From contig JAQGEQ010000240.1 in NCBI GenBank assembly GCA_034620365.1, forward strand, positions 248,001-312,000: a DNA stretch of 64,000 nucleotides, read 5' to 3'. Source of the stretch: Pegea sp. RAD2-039 (taxonomy: Eukaryota; Chordata; Thaliacea; Salpida; Salpidae). The position numbers and the translations under genes were made by a program. Positions within the stretch are counted from its first letter, which is position 1. Every line of letters begins with the position of its first letter. Under the pieces are notes generated by a model, which made no database searches, was not told the DNA's origin, and was given only the letters and a program-made list of their open reading frames with translations. Shown in pieces: positions 51,946 through 64,000 of the stretch.

Positions 51946-54900
51946 TCACCCATAATATCCAAAAAGAAAGACACAAACACAAAGCATTACAATGCAGCTG
52001 ACATCAGCAATGAGTTTTGGAGTCGTTTGCTCTTCAATTGATGCAAGAGCTGGAGATTGAGAAGACACAGATTTTTCTGAACTTGAATTATTCAATCCGC
52101 AGAAGAGCAAAATGGATTTTTTCAAACATGAAACTGGCTCATCACTAACATCATCTTTCTGCTCCGTTTCACTTGACAACTTCTAAAAGTTCCGTGGCAT
52201 TATCAACAAATGTGACGTCATAGTAAACAACCAACCTGCGGTTTGATGACGTCATCGATTTCAATTCTTGCTTTTGTGATGAACCGCGTAAACCAAGTGA
52301 GGCGGAATTGCTGAAAAAAATAAAAATGAAAATAGAATGAAACTCTCGTGACGTCACTCACGTTCTGTCGGTTGTTAGGGGGCGTTACTAGAGAAATGGA
52401 GATAGAAACGATCGTTGTGATGATAGCTAAGATGATCGCAAAATATAAATAATGAACCTTTGAAGGAAATGTTAATTGTAGGAAGTTCAACAATTCGGGA
52501 ATGTGTTTTACTTTGGCAGCAATTATTGGTCGATATTCCGGCTCATCACAGCGTGGAGCTCCGATCCCAAAATCAATTATCATTCGAGTTAATCCGATCA
52601 TCAAACCTGTCATTAGGCCCCAAAAAGCGCCCTGAATATCAAATTTATTTAATTGAAGCGACAAAAGTGGAATTTCAACATACCGGTTCATTTAAAGTAG
52701 GCCAAAAAATTGCCATGACAAAAACTACAATAATTGGAGGTCCTAAATAGCTTGTTATTGACTGGATGTAATCAAACAGCTGACCGCTAGCTGAAGATTG
52801 GACCAATGGAACCCAAGCAATACTTACAGCAACCATACAAAGCATAAAAACTCTAGAAAATTGAAATAAATATTTTTTTAATCTTTTAAGTATTTACTTT
52901 TTACCTTCCCACTATCATTAACTCTCTTTCATTTGCGTGACGTCGAATTTTCTGCCACAGATCACAAGTAAACAGCGTCGAAGCGCTATTAAACACTGAC
53001 GTCAGAGATGACATCAATGCAGCGATCATTGCAGCTAATAGTAAACCTTTAACGATTAAATGACGTTACTAATCATCACAAGTAAAGACTTTATCACCTT
53101 TTAAACCAACTGGCATGATTCCAACTACTAAAGTTGGATATGCAAGGTTTGTACAACCAACTGCTGTTCCACAAAACTTTATACATTCTTCACTAGTAGC
53201 ACAAGCGATTGTTTCTATAAATAACTTAATCAGTTGACGCTACGGCTGAGTGGCTTATCACCTGGATACAACACGCGGCTAACCATTCCAACCATCACTG
53301 ACATATACATGGGAAGGACTTTTAGGAAGCCAGCCATCACACAACCGCCCTTTGCATGGGTCAAATTACGAGCTGCTAATGTTCTTTGAGCAATAACCTG
53401 GTCCGCACACCAGTACCAAGTTGCAATAATGGTTAAACCAAAAGTAAGTCCAGGCCATGGTAAATCACCATCAATAGGATCACGAAACACATGAAAAGCA
53501 TCTTCACGTGGGATTCCACAATTTGTTCCATTTTGGCGTATTTCAGGAATGGCCTTAAAATATTGTTCTTCTAAACCACTAATTCCTCCAACTTTTTGAA
53601 AAGCTGGAATGATAACATCAGCGTTTGAATTGAAGGCGTCACAACTGAGAACTTACACAAGACCATCATCACAAGAGCGCCAGCTAACATGATAAATGTC
53701 TGAACTGTATCAGTGTATATAACAGCAGCTAGTCCCCCAGTAATCGTATAAAGACCAGTAATTACCAAAAGGACCACCATAGATAAGTACAAGTCCCATC
53801 CAAGAGCAACTTGAATGAAAATCGCCCCAGAAAATAGATCAGACTACAAAATATGACTTGATTATTTAATTAGAAGTTTTATGAGAGTTTTTATCCCACC
53901 GAAACTTTTGTAAGAACGTAAAGAAGTAGAGACAACACAGAAATGTACATTTGAATTCGCTCGCCACCAAATCTTTTCTGTAAGTATTCAGGCATCGTAA
54001 CCACTCCTGAAGTGATGTAGATTGGAGCAAAAATCCAGCCAAGAAAGTAAAGACAAAACATTGCCTTAAAACATCAAAGAAAAATAAATCATAAAATATT
54101 GAAGTATTTTTTCCAATCATTATTCCAAAGCCGTCATTTGGAACAACAATTTGAAATTTTGTTACTTAAAAGTACAAAAATAAATTGCTATTTATTCTTT
54201 TTTTAAAAGTCAGCTTTCTGAAACAATCTTCATGTTTAAAAATTGTCTTGAAAGCAATGTAATAAGAATAAAATAAGTGATTTCATTGATCTAGAAGCCA
54301 AAAAACTTTTCAGTAAGAAGAATTAGAGAAGGAGTAAGAGTAGATAAAAGCAGGTTGACTCCCATACTTCGTTTCTGCAATAGGACTTTGATGTGGGGCG
54401 ACATACTCTCCTTGTACCTAGCATTGATTTTGTAGGAGTTACCCCCTTTGCAGTTACCCCCTCCCTTAGAATCAATGTTCGGTGATACGCCACAATCAGC
54501 TAGGTCAGTGACCTTGAGGTCATCGGATTGTTGGTTTTGTTTCACACTTTTTATGTCCTAGATGAAATACCTGCTACAGCTTGAAACTTACATTCCATTC
54601 AAATGCTCCAACAGCAATTCCTGCTGCTGCTCCTGTCCCAGCCAAACCCACAAAGCTACCGCTTCCAATATTACTACTAAATAAAGATGCTCCAACTGGA
54701 AACCAACTCATATTCCTTCCAGCCAAAAAGAATCCGTCAACATTACTTCGATCTGTTTTATACATCGCCTGAAATAAATCAAATTCAAAAAGATTTCTTA
54801 CAAAAATTATATTTATTACCCATAATCCAACGAGTAATATAAAGACAAAATATACACCAATCACAACATAATCAGCTGTTTCTAAAGTTTTTGTTTCCAT
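51946..54900 (-). CDS. SGLT-type sodium/sugar cotransporter (SLC5A family)
   Basis: Eleven exons (54820-54900, 54592-54768, 53900-54064, 53657-53843, 53262-53603, 53098-53214, 52905-53046, 52684-52852, 52362-52631, 52236-52310, 51946-52182) give 653 residues; human SGLT1 has 664. The protein is a 14-helix plasma-membrane carrier driving sugar uptake with sodium. Matching text runs throughout: [116 protein letters not shown] (loop cysteines), [16 protein letters not shown], and [17 protein letters not shown]. Gln434 there corresponds to the sugar-contacting Gln457 of SGLT1, favouring a hexose substrate. LFCGL in the C-terminal loop and a last hydrophobic helix complete it. Nine of ten introns are 47-56 nt; the exception, 54065-54591, contains a SINE. 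TGACGTCA palindromes cluster in the 3' half. Choice between SGLT1, SGLT4 and other sugar members is not possible by eye. Confidence 0.94.
54290..54560 (-). repeat. SINE copy 2 in an SLC5A intron
   Basis: A GC-richer block occupies about half of the only long intron of the cotransporter gene, in the same orientation as the gene. Its 5' part matches the body of the 15.6-kb SINE: 54500-54522 reversed equals 15717-15739 at 21 of 23 positions, with weaker agreement downstream (GAAGTATGG text). The tRNA-like head is missing, so it is 5'-truncated. It contains a chance open frame of 84 codons. Confidence 0.5.
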
Positions 54901-54940
54901 TCTCTTTTTTGTAAACTTCAGTTTCTGTCTTTAATTATCT

Positions 54941-54949
54941 TTTTTTATA
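54941..54949 (-). promoter_or_regulatory. Putative TATA box of the SLC5A gene
   Basis: TATAAAAAA on the minus strand about 45 nt before the start codon, similar in spacing to that of the GLUT-like gene. The AT-rich background weakens the call. Confidence 0.4.
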
Positions 54950-56024
54950 CACTTTGAGACTTTTTTTATATTGAAATTTAAAAACAATAAACTAGTTCTT
55001 TTAAGTTTCAATGAATTTCTTATCTGATTTTTGTTCGCTAAATTCAGGTAAAAAGTTTTTTAAATACTAATAAATCATTAACAAGCTTCAAATAAAATCT
55101 AAAAATTTTAATAAATTTTTACATTGATGTTCACTAAAGTGAATTTTTATTTGCATAAATTGTTGCCTAAAAATTAACTTTTGTTAACATATGTAAGGCT
55201 TGTTATCAATGTTTTTCTTATTGTTTGTTTTATCTTTTAATTGTTTTTTAATCATCAGTTGACTATTGAGAAACCTAAAGCTTTGGTTTAAACGAATATT
55301 GCTTATTTAAGGCTTATTCAGTTGATGTCTTGTACAAATTTACTTACTAAAGCAGAAAATCATTTTATATTTATATCCTTTAAAAAATTTTAAAATTTGT
55401 AAGAAATTTCTAAAAGTTCTAATGATACAATTGGTAAAAAGCTTAAATGGTTCTTGTAAGAACCGTGATAGAAGTTTTATAATATGGTGTTTGCTAAGTT
55501 TTGTTGCTTTAAGTTCTTGAGCAATGATAATTTTTAAAATTAAAAAGAGAAACTAAAAACTAAATTATCATTTGTGAGTGGTTTCATATGTAAATAAGCT
55601 TTTTTTTTTACAATTGAATTATTGATGATTGTTAAACGATCAAATACAAAATTAAGATTGAAAAAAAAAACAGTTTTAAATGTTATTTTTTGATTCTCAA
55701 ATAATTAATTAATTTTGTAATTATTGAGAATCAATTCACAAAACTAAAATTAAATCACTAAAATTAAAGAAACTTTCTGAATCCATTCATAAATTTACAA
55801 AGTTGATTCACAAGCTTCAAATTATCTTCTTTGTTAATTTTCTTCATTTTTATTTTATAAAAAGAGTTGAAATGAATCAAGTTGAAGAAGATCATCATTT
55901 TCTAATTATAATGATCTCCTATTTCAAGATTTTCAGATATATATGAGCTTCCAATTTTCATCCAAAAAAGAACTCATGAAGCTTCGAGGAAAATAACAAA
56001 ACAGAAACAGTTCGGTAAATTAAA
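54950..56024. other. Intergenic stretch
   Basis: AT-rich DNA with no supported gene. It holds the upstream region of the cotransporter and the 3' flank of the first rolling-stone-like gene. Confidence 0.45.
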
Positions 56025-56878
56025 TCCAGCAAAAAAAATATTATAAAAAAAATAATTGAAAAATTATTATCTAAATTTCAAACCTGTTCTTATTTAGTTG
56101 AAGCTCTGCAAGATAACTTTACTTTCAGAAATTTGTATATCAGGACACAAATAGTGTTGATTATGAAAGGTGGAAAGATTGAAAATATACAAACAAATAT
56201 GATAACATTAGTTTTATTCAAACTCCAATCCGTCAATGGACCATAAACAGCAGATTTAATGTCTAACAAATAAACTATATAAAGATTCAACGAATAAGCA
56301 ACTCCAAAGATTACAGAAAAAAGAAAATGAATGAATCTGATTGGATAACAAAAAGCAATTGTATTAATCACTAGTACAACAAGCATAATTGCATGTAAAT
56401 GAACTGACAAAAACATTATGGATGTTCTTGTAGGAGCTATAAAAATCCAGAATAAAAAAGTGACAGCTATCTGGGTGCTCAAAGAAATAGATTGTAAAAT
56501 ACAACTAATTCTCAACAAGAATTTTTCTACTCCTTTTGGCTGGTCTGAAATTGAACAATCTCAAATTTATATTTTCTACAAATATCAACAGGTAAGGAAT
56601 TTAAATGAAACAAATTAAATTTATTGATATCTTCTGCTTCTAACCTGAAGTTTTGTTGCAGATTACGAGCAAGAGTGATACAGATGATGTCAGCAGATAT
56701 ATAATCACAATAAATTCAGACCAATGTGTTAACTGATAAAAGGAAGTTTTTCCACCTCCTTTTAGATAGTTGATACATGAACAAGTTATTGCATATGACA
56801 AAGAGATAACTCGAATGAGGAATATTGTCAGTTGAGTTAGTTTTGCTTTTTCCTGGAAAATGTTGATTAGCTGTTTAA
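56025..56878 (-). repeat. Duplicated block, copy 1
   Basis: This block matches 61563-62416 at a constant offset of 5538. From about 56041 rightwards there are no gaps, and I count roughly ten mismatches over about 840 nt; the leftmost 15-20 nt are more diverged. It covers exons 2 and 3 and the intron between them of the rolling-stone-like gene, about 65 nt of 3' flank and 26 nt of intron 1. Outside it the two loci are no longer alignable as DNA. Confidence 0.85.
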
Positions 56879-57152
56879 TCTTAGGTTTAGTTAAATTAAG
56901 AAAAAAAATGATAACACAATTTACTAGAATTAGTTTTACTTTTTAGTTTTAAATACTTAGATTTTGTTATCTCAAGTAACTTGCTGTTACAAACCAATTT
57001 TACAAAAAGTTTCGTAGACTAAAAGATAAACTAAAATTTGCAAATCTTTATTAAAAGCAACTTACTTTGAGTAGATAATAAAAATCAAAATGAGTCAAAA
57101 GAAGATGTTTTAGTTTTAATTCTTCAACAAAATCTTCCTTAAACTTTTCCAT
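56090..57152 (-). CDS. Rolling-stone-like multipass membrane protein, copy 1
   Basis: Three exons (57066-57152, 56645-56852, 56090-56544) encode 249 residues. The frame continues upstream of the last exon's longest ATG-less frame through a phase-1 junction, giving DQPKGVEKFLLRISC. The protein has about seven hydrophobic segments and the signature of the invertebrate rolling-stone (ROST) family: LTHWSEFIVIIYLL, a FLFWIF segment, HLHAIMLVVLVIN, CYPIRFIHF, FGVAYSLNLYIVY, and the closing YGPLTDWSLNKTN where the family has an IYP-LDW motif. In Drosophila, rolling stone acts in myoblast fusion; the family is distantly related to AIG1/ADTRP membrane hydrolases. A second copy lies 5.5 kb to the right in the same orientation. 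Exons 2-3 are almost identical between copies (two residue differences), while first exons share 14 of 29 residues. Family assignment rests on motif recall; start is the only ATG in exon 1. Confidence 0.8.
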
Positions 57153-60100
57153 CTTCTCAGCGTAAATTTATCTGCAAAATAATACTGAAGCATAAAATAA
57201 TCGAAAAAATTTATGAGATTCTCAATCAAACTTAATTCGAAACTGAAAGAATATTTTTAAAAATTTATGAAGAATCAAAAAGTATAAACAAAAATGTATT
57301 GCTTAGAAATACAGAAAAAAATTCGGAGAAAAAATATATAAATAGGAAAACATCTTATGATCTAAAAAGCATAAGTAGTTTATTTAATATGCAAATTTTT
57401 TTACTAAACTATTTAAATAGATAGAACAAAACTACTATATACGATATAAGGTTTGCTAAATGCTTATCATAAAACACAATTAAAAAATATTTTTACATTT
57501 CATTCTGAAGTTTTTCTTTCATAAACTACTCTTGTATAAACTGTGAACGACCAAATAGTTTAACACTGAATTGATAAAGGTCCCAGAAACATCAAAGTAG
57601 TTATTAAACTTATTATTTGATAGTTGAAGCTTTTCATAGCTTCAACGTTTCATGAAAAATTAGTTTCAACTAAAAATAGTTTAAATTTAGAAACTAAATT
57701 TGTTACTGAGCTTAAAATTAAAATCGTTTTCGAAATGTTTTAAAATTATCTAAAATAAAATTGTTTAAACTGATGATAAAATCACCAAATTTTAGTAAAT
57801 TATTTAAAAGCTAAACTAAAAAGTAGTTCTACATTTAGCTGAAAGCAAAATAGGAACAATGTAGACAATAAATTTAAAAATATTTGTCTATAACAATTTC
57901 TATTAAATATTTTTCTAAACCTAAAGAATTTAAAGAAATTTGAAGAATTTTTGTCACAAAATATTTACTAAAGTAAAAATAGCGCCTGCTAAAAGGTTTA
58001 TATATATGCTAATTTTTTAAAACCAATTTTTAATGTCATAAAAGTTTATTTTGTTTGATACAGCATACAATCAATATAAGTATATTTGAAATGTTTAAAT
58101 CATGATATCTAGATAAATTTATTTATAAAATAAACGAGAAGATTAACTTTTAAACTTTAAAAGTTGTTTAAGTAACAAAGCTAATATTGATGTCAAGACA
58201 ATAGATATATTTACTACAAAATGACTTTTATTATTTTTTCTACAAATCGTACAGTATTATGCCAACAAATACTCTTACAAATGGACTTCTGTGAATATTT
58301 GATTTTAATAATATATATATAATAAACAGCTTCACAAGTTTTAAAGATGAAGATAAAAATTTCCAAAAATGGCAAAACATCTAAAACACTCTTGATAAAA
58401 GTGATTTGATCTTCTAAGTGACATTTCGATTTTTGTTACAAATGAAGCTATTATTATTGAAAAAAACCTTCAACAAAATCAAATTAAACTCAATCTAAAG
58501 GTCTTTTGAAATTCAAAGAAAACCTTTAATGACATCTAAAAAAATTGTTGACAAGAACTAGTTTAAATCAAATAATTATTAGTATTTATCATTTTAATTA
58601 ACTAATAAAAAGAGTTAGTGGCTCTATAAATAAAGAACTTTAGCTATACAAATATTCTGTATCAATCACTACTAGTACAAACTTTTTGTTAAAAAGAATT
58701 TTAATTTGTAAACAATTCAGAGAACTAATTAAATTTGAAAAATGTTATAAACGCTCAGTATGATTTCAAAATCTTTTTAAAACGATATTTTAGCTTTTAG
58801 CTAAAAAGCTATTTTTGTAAATATGTAAACAATATTTACTAGTGAGATAAAATACAAAAAAGAGATTTGAGTGAATATATAAAAAACTATTTCATAAATA
58901 GATTTATTAGATAAATTAAATAAACCCAACATGCTTTGATTGTTTGATAAAAACCAAACTTTTTCAAAAAGAAATAGTACATTTTGAGTTTTTCGCAAAA
59001 GAATCAAAACTTCTCTTTACCTAACTTAATCTTAACAAGTGCAAAACAAACAATAGAATTAAAAGATCAACTCTATAAATAAAATATAATTAAACGTTTT
59101 GTTTTGTTGGAAAAAATCTAAAAAGTTTGATTTTAACTCAAACCTAAAAATAGAAATCTTGATTTTGTTTAATTTTTTTGTGTTTATCTTTTAAGGTTTG
59201 TTTGAAAAAAAAGTGTCAAAAATAATTGTCGGTGATATTTTTCTAAAAACTAGTTTTTTTTTAATAATTTTTCGTAAAATCACCTTAAATAATTTGTATA
59301 AAAGCTTTGTTAAGGTTTTAAAAGGACTAAATTTAAAGTAAATGCAAAAAATAATATATAAAAACAATATATTTTTTTATTTAAATAAGCTGAAAAATTG
59401 GTTTTAAGTCACAATTGCTTTATTTTTGTATTTGATACTCATTAAAATAGAAAATTGTTTCAAACGCAGATAAATCTTGGATAAAATCTAATAAGTTCTG
59501 AAATTAAACAAAAACTGTTTAACAAAATCAGAAACAAATTTAGTTTAAAAAAATCTTTTCAAGTTTTGACAAAATTAGAAAAAAACATTTTTTTCTTATT
59601 AATATATTTGAAATAAATTAAGAGCAATATTCTTAAAATCTAAAAATGAAGTTATGAACAGAGAGACTTGTAAAATGGGAATTCATTAAATAGAATTCTA
59701 TTATTTGTAAATTCATTGATTTTTTATGATGAATCCATCATCAAAGTATGATTTGAATCTTCTGTACTTTATGTTGAAATGATGTTGTTGAAAGAAGACG
59801 TCAAATTTAAATTCACTGCAAAGTTAAAGTAAAGGAACCAAATCTCAATGGCAAAGGAAGTCAAGATAAATAGGTTTAAAAAGAAACCATTAGTCTCCTC
59901 TGACCTTTTAACCTATTAAATCACAGCAGAGATAGCAAATGGTTTATTGAGTCAAGTCTAGTTCTACTTTGTCATGCTTGAAGATAATGAACTTAGAAAA
60001 ATACCTAAAAAAATTGACATTAAAAAAAGGAACTGAAAATGAAATCCATGATGAAAAAATCTCACATCTCAAGTAATCAGAAAAGATTATGAAAAAATAA

Positions 60101-61562
60101 AATTAACGGGTCATTCAAAGTAGATATGGACACTGTTAAAACTCTATTCTACTTACGTTTGTACTAAGTTAGAGTTTAGAGTCTTTTATTTTTTTAAATT
60201 CAAAATCTTCTGTATTTAAGCTTCCACCTTAAATAGAATATTATAAGATTTGAATGTGTCCAAAGATAGTTTATTAAACTTTTTTAAGATGTGCTATACT
60301 CTTTTTCTTTTACAAAGACATTCTCCTTAAGCTGAATCCCTGCAACGTATATGTTTTCTCTCAGGACTTTTATTACTGTTTAGAATTATTAATGGTTTCT
60401 TTTCAGACTATGATTTTTTCTCAGAGGTTTTCTGGATTAACCCTACTATTAATTTATTTACACTCAGTTAATTTAATAGAGTAGTTTTGATTTGTAGCTT
60501 TTTTTTTTCTATCACTAAACTCTTTGAAAATTATTTTGAAAAACATAATATCAGTAATCTTGTTGACGAATAATATACAACAATTTTTTCATTTACACCG
60601 TAGTTTTTAATTCATATTTTCATAGTATACTAAAATTTATTTTTGAAATACAAAAACTTATTGATAAAATAATCAAGAAAAACTTCTGCAGCAGTGTTTT
60701 TGAAATTTATTATAAAAATGAAAGAAGAAATTAGAATGCCACAAACAAATTGAGAAAAGTTGAAATTTGATAAAAAAAAATTGTAACACTTTTCATAGTT
60801 GAGCTGGTTGGCTGGTAAATAAAAGGTTGTCAAAAAAGTTTCTAAGCTTTTAACTATGATAAGGTTTTGGTAGAAGACAACAAAGTTGATACTTTTATCA
60901 AACTATTTTTATAAACACTACCGTTAAGATTTATATGAAATGTAGCTAGCTAGTGGTTTGCTTATTCAATTATTACGAAAAACAGTAAGCAGATTATTGT
61001 TTTAAATTAATCATTAAAACAATTTTTATATTATTAATAATTAATAAAGTTTTCCGTTCCTGCTGAATACTCTAATCTGATAATTGAAGCGAAATTGATC
61101 TTACGGTTTTGGTTTGTCAAACGTAAACAATAATTTGAATTTGTGTAAGTAAGTTTCAAAGTTGATTTTATCAAATCATTATATAACATCTAATGCAATT
61201 AAGTAATTAAATCTTTTAAACTATCAAACAACTCAGATACATATTCCGTTATTTAAGCTTTAAGTAAACTTATCTTAAACAATTCAACTTTCAGAATACA
61301 AATCTTACTGCTGTAACAGATAAAGAGCTTTTTTACTTCTTTCAGCGATAAAGACAAGAGATGCCTTCAATTTAAAAAATGACTTAGTGTAGATGGCCAA
61401 CAACTTTCCAGATTGGATACTACTACTAAATCTAAAACACAGGCTAAAACACAAATTACTTGACTAACATTTTAATCAGAAGAAAATAATACAAGAAAAG
61501 AACAATAAAAGGATAGTCTATACAAAAATGCTTTACAATGTATTAAAAGTATTTGGTGGTAA
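57153..61562. other. Spacer between the tandem rolling-stone-like genes
   Basis: About 4.4 kb of AT-rich DNA with no supported exon and no copy of the flanking sequence of either gene. Small frames at 58801-59007 and 60630-60833 have no motifs. Confidence 0.45.
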
Positions 61563-62416
61563 ATCTAGCATAATAATATTATACAAAAAATAATTGAAAA
61601 ATTATTATTTAAATTTCAAACCTGTTCTTATTTAGTTGAAGCTCTGCAAGATAACTTTACTTTCAGAAATTTGTATATCAGGACACAAATAGTGTTGATT
61701 ATGAAAGGTGGAAAGATTGAAAATATACAAACAAATATGACAACATTAGTTTTATTCAAACTCCAATCCGTCAATGGACCATAAACAGCAGATTTAATGT
61801 CTAACAAATAAACTATATAAAGATTCAACGAATAAGCAACTCCAAAGATTACAGAAAAAAGAAAATGAATGAATCTAATTGGATAACAAAAAGCAATTGT
61901 ATTAATCACTAGTACAACAAGCATAATTGCATGAAAATGAACTGACAAAAACATTATGGATGTTCTTGTAGGAGCTATAAAAATCCAGAATAAAAAAGTG
62001 ACAGCTATCTGGGTGCTCAAAGAAATAGATTGTAAAATACAACTAATTCTCAACAAGAATTTTTCTACTCCTTTTGGCTGGTCTGAAATTGAACAATCTC
62101 AAATTTATATTTTCTACAAATATCAACAGGTAAGGAATTTAAATGAAACAAATTAAATTTATTGACATCTTCTGCTTCTAACCTGAAGTTTTGTTGCAGA
62201 TTACGAGCAAGAGTGATACAGATGATGTCAGCAGATATATAATCACAATAAATTCAGACCAATGTGTTAACTGATAAAAGGAAGTTTTTCCACCTCCTTT
62301 TAGATAGTTGATACATGAACAAGTTATTGCATAAGACAAAGAGATAACTCGAATGAGGAATATTGTCAGTTGAGTTAATTTCGCTTTTTCCTGAAAAATG
62401 TTGATTAGCTGTTTAA
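61563..62416 (-). repeat. Duplicated block, copy 2
   Basis: Partner of 56025-56878, same orientation. See that entry for identity and limits. The edges fall inside intron 1 on one side and just past the stop codon on the other. Confidence 0.85.
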
Positions 62417-62553
62417 GTTAAAGATTAGTTAAACTATTAAAAATAATTTCTAAATGAAAAAATTACTTTGAATGAATGATAAAATTCAAATTGGTTCAAA
62501 AACAAATGCGTTAATTTGAATTCTTCCAAAAAAATCTTCAAAGATTTGTTCAT
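61628..62553 (-). CDS. Rolling-stone-like multipass membrane protein, copy 2
   Basis: Three exons (62467-62553, 62183-62390, 61628-62082) with the same phases and exon lengths as copy 1 encode 249 residues. Relative to copy 1 it has Val for Ile near the NKTN motif and Phe for Leu in HLHAI; other differences in exons 2-3 are silent. Exon 1, however, is diverged (14 of 29 residues identical), and intron 1 is 76 nt instead of 213. Both genes look intact, with consensus splice sites and no stops, so both are likely expressed membrane proteins with near-identical cores and different N-terminal tails. Confidence 0.8.
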
Positions 62554-64000
62554 TTTATTATCTTAGCTGGAAAAGACTGATTAAAAATTCTAAAAAAGAC
62601 ATAAAAATGTCAAACTTGTTTTAAAGAATTTTTGAAAAACATTTCTATAGTTTTTAAGAACACTTTTTCAAATAACAATTTTTAGTTTTGTTCCTGGCGA
62701 GTTTAAATATTCAAAGTACAAAAAAAGGATGAAATCCAAAACAACTACTAGTTGATATATAGCTTAATTTTCACTGAGCAATTCCAATGCTAATCAAAAA
62801 GTTAACTGTAAAAATTGTACCAAGTACAAATAAGGTAAACGTTTTGAAAAATCGTTTGACAATTTCTATCTTTGAAATTTTTTTTAATATATAGCTTTAG
62901 TCTTAAGCAATATAAAACAACATTTAAATAAACAATTTCATAAAACATTTACACAATTAATAAACTTCAAATAGAATAAACAACTAAACTAAATGCAATG
63001 ATCATTTAGAAATTGCAGATAATTTTTTGAAATTTTTAATTTTTTTTAAAGATATTATGTAATGTTAAGTTAAACTGTTTTATTCAATTTGTTTTTTCTT
63101 ACTTTTTATCAGGATCAAAAACGGTTGAATATTTGTAGAATTTATTGTCAAATTATTGCTTTGTAGATTATGGTTGCTTAAAAATTTTGAACTATAAAAC
63201 TCAGGGAAAGTTGAAGGTATTTGTCTAGTTTTATGCGTCTTGAGAACAAAATACTTTGGTGTAGCTACTTAAATAAGTCTTCACCATCTCAATAATTGCT
63301 ATAAACTTTCTAGGATAGATTCAAGTAGCTGATAAACCAAATTTATTGTTTAAAAAGCCATTTTAGAATGTTTCTCATCAAAAACTCTTTTAATTAGTAT
63401 CAATAAGCAATCTTAAAGTAACTTTAAATAAAGTGGTAGAGATAAAATATTTAATTGAAAAAGTAAATATGAGAAAAATATTATTTAGATATGCTGTGCA
63501 GGAAAAATTTTAAAGCAGTTGTAACTCAACTATTTCAAAATATAGTTTTATCAAATTAAAAAACTGTGTATTAAAAGTAATATTTGTAGTTTGGTTGTTG
63601 TTGGTTTAACAGTTGTTAGACAACTTTTCATTAGGCGGATATTACAAACTAAAGTCTGAAATTTATTTAAAGTTGAGTTGAAAAATATTTAAATTTTTGT
63701 AATAGAATTACAAATTAGAAATAAACTTTGTTTCTTGTGGTCGTTAATAAACTGAAGGACTTTAGAAAGAATTTGATAATATATTGTTAACTGCAATGTT
63801 TAATCAGTAATTGATTTATTTGCTTTCAAGTTATACATATTTTCATTAGACTAATTTGGTGAAAAACGTTAGCTTATTTTTAAGAGATCTCTTGTAAAAA
63901 ATAATTTTTAATAAAAGACAACTTCTTATATATATATTTGAGAAAAGATGTTTACAAGTTGAGTAAATATTTAAATATCTAACTCAAATGGTGAGCAAGC
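62554..64000. other. AT-rich flank to window end
   Basis: Upstream region of the second rolling-stone-like gene, then featureless AT-rich DNA to the end. No exon or repeat is seen apart from short TA runs near 63930. Confidence 0.45.

Noticed and set aside
54291-54545. 84-codon minus-strand frame in an SGLT intron
   Set aside because: It lies inside the SINE copy and interrupts the cotransporter reading between exons 2 and 3.
56025-62553. Rolling-stone pair as an assembly duplication (two haplotypes placed in tandem)
   Set aside because: Flanks, first introns and first exons differ far more than alleles would, so two true loci are the better reading, though long reads should settle it.

Overview
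This window is AT-rich animal DNA (very roughly 70-75% A+T by eye) carrying intron-containing genes on both strands. I read eleven multi-exon or near-complete host gene models, two single-exon genes, a degraded LINE and copies of a SINE-like repeat. All exon models below were built by hand from GT-AG junctions, and exon lengths were checked against reading frame. About forty of the roughly seventy-five introns are only 47-60 nt, with a second class of 100-1400 nt. TGACGTCA palindromes are unusually common. Some genes have an AG directly or almost directly before the start codon, which fits spliced-leader trans-splicing. These traits suggest a compact-intron invertebrate. A tunicate is my best guess, from the combination of genes and the CRE-like palindromes, but that is inference and other lineages such as rotifers are not excluded.

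Layout. 0.9-4.4 kb (+): a class I GLUT-type glucose transporter. 8.7-9.3 kb (+): a PLAC8/cornifelin-type small cysteine-rich protein. 10.5-11.5 kb (-): an intronless orphan seven-helix receptor. 14.6-16.7 kb (-): the 3' part of an unrecognised all-helical protein, with a SINE in one intron. 20.5 kb (+): COX16. 21.8-24.0 kb (+): HSD17B7. 24.7-25.5 kb (-): an intronless CHK1-like kinase domain. 29.1-33.3 kb (-): UGP2. 37.2-41.0 kb (+): WDR20. 41.6-43.2 kb (-): an AADAC/NCEH1-type esterase, tail to tail with WDR20. 44.2-46.1 kb (-): a LINE reverse-transcriptase relic. 48.3-50.1 kb (+): a secreted cysteine-containing protein of unknown family. 51.9-54.9 kb (-): an SGLT-type sodium/sugar cotransporter. 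56.1-57.2 and 61.6-62.6 kb (-): two rolling-stone-like membrane protein genes in tandem.

The genes do not form an operon or an evident pathway. A facilitative glucose transporter, a sodium/sugar cotransporter and UDP-glucose pyrophosphorylase share the window, but they lie far apart, have their own promoters and alternate in strand, so I treat this as probable coincidence.

The most unusual signals are these. The rolling-stone-like pair has exons 2-3 and the intron between them almost identical, while the first exons are only about half identical in protein, the pattern left by gene conversion. TGACGTCA is strongly over-represented. The CHK1-like gene is a bare kinase domain with HSD in place of HRD. 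A tRNA-headed SINE family sits in two of the longer introns.
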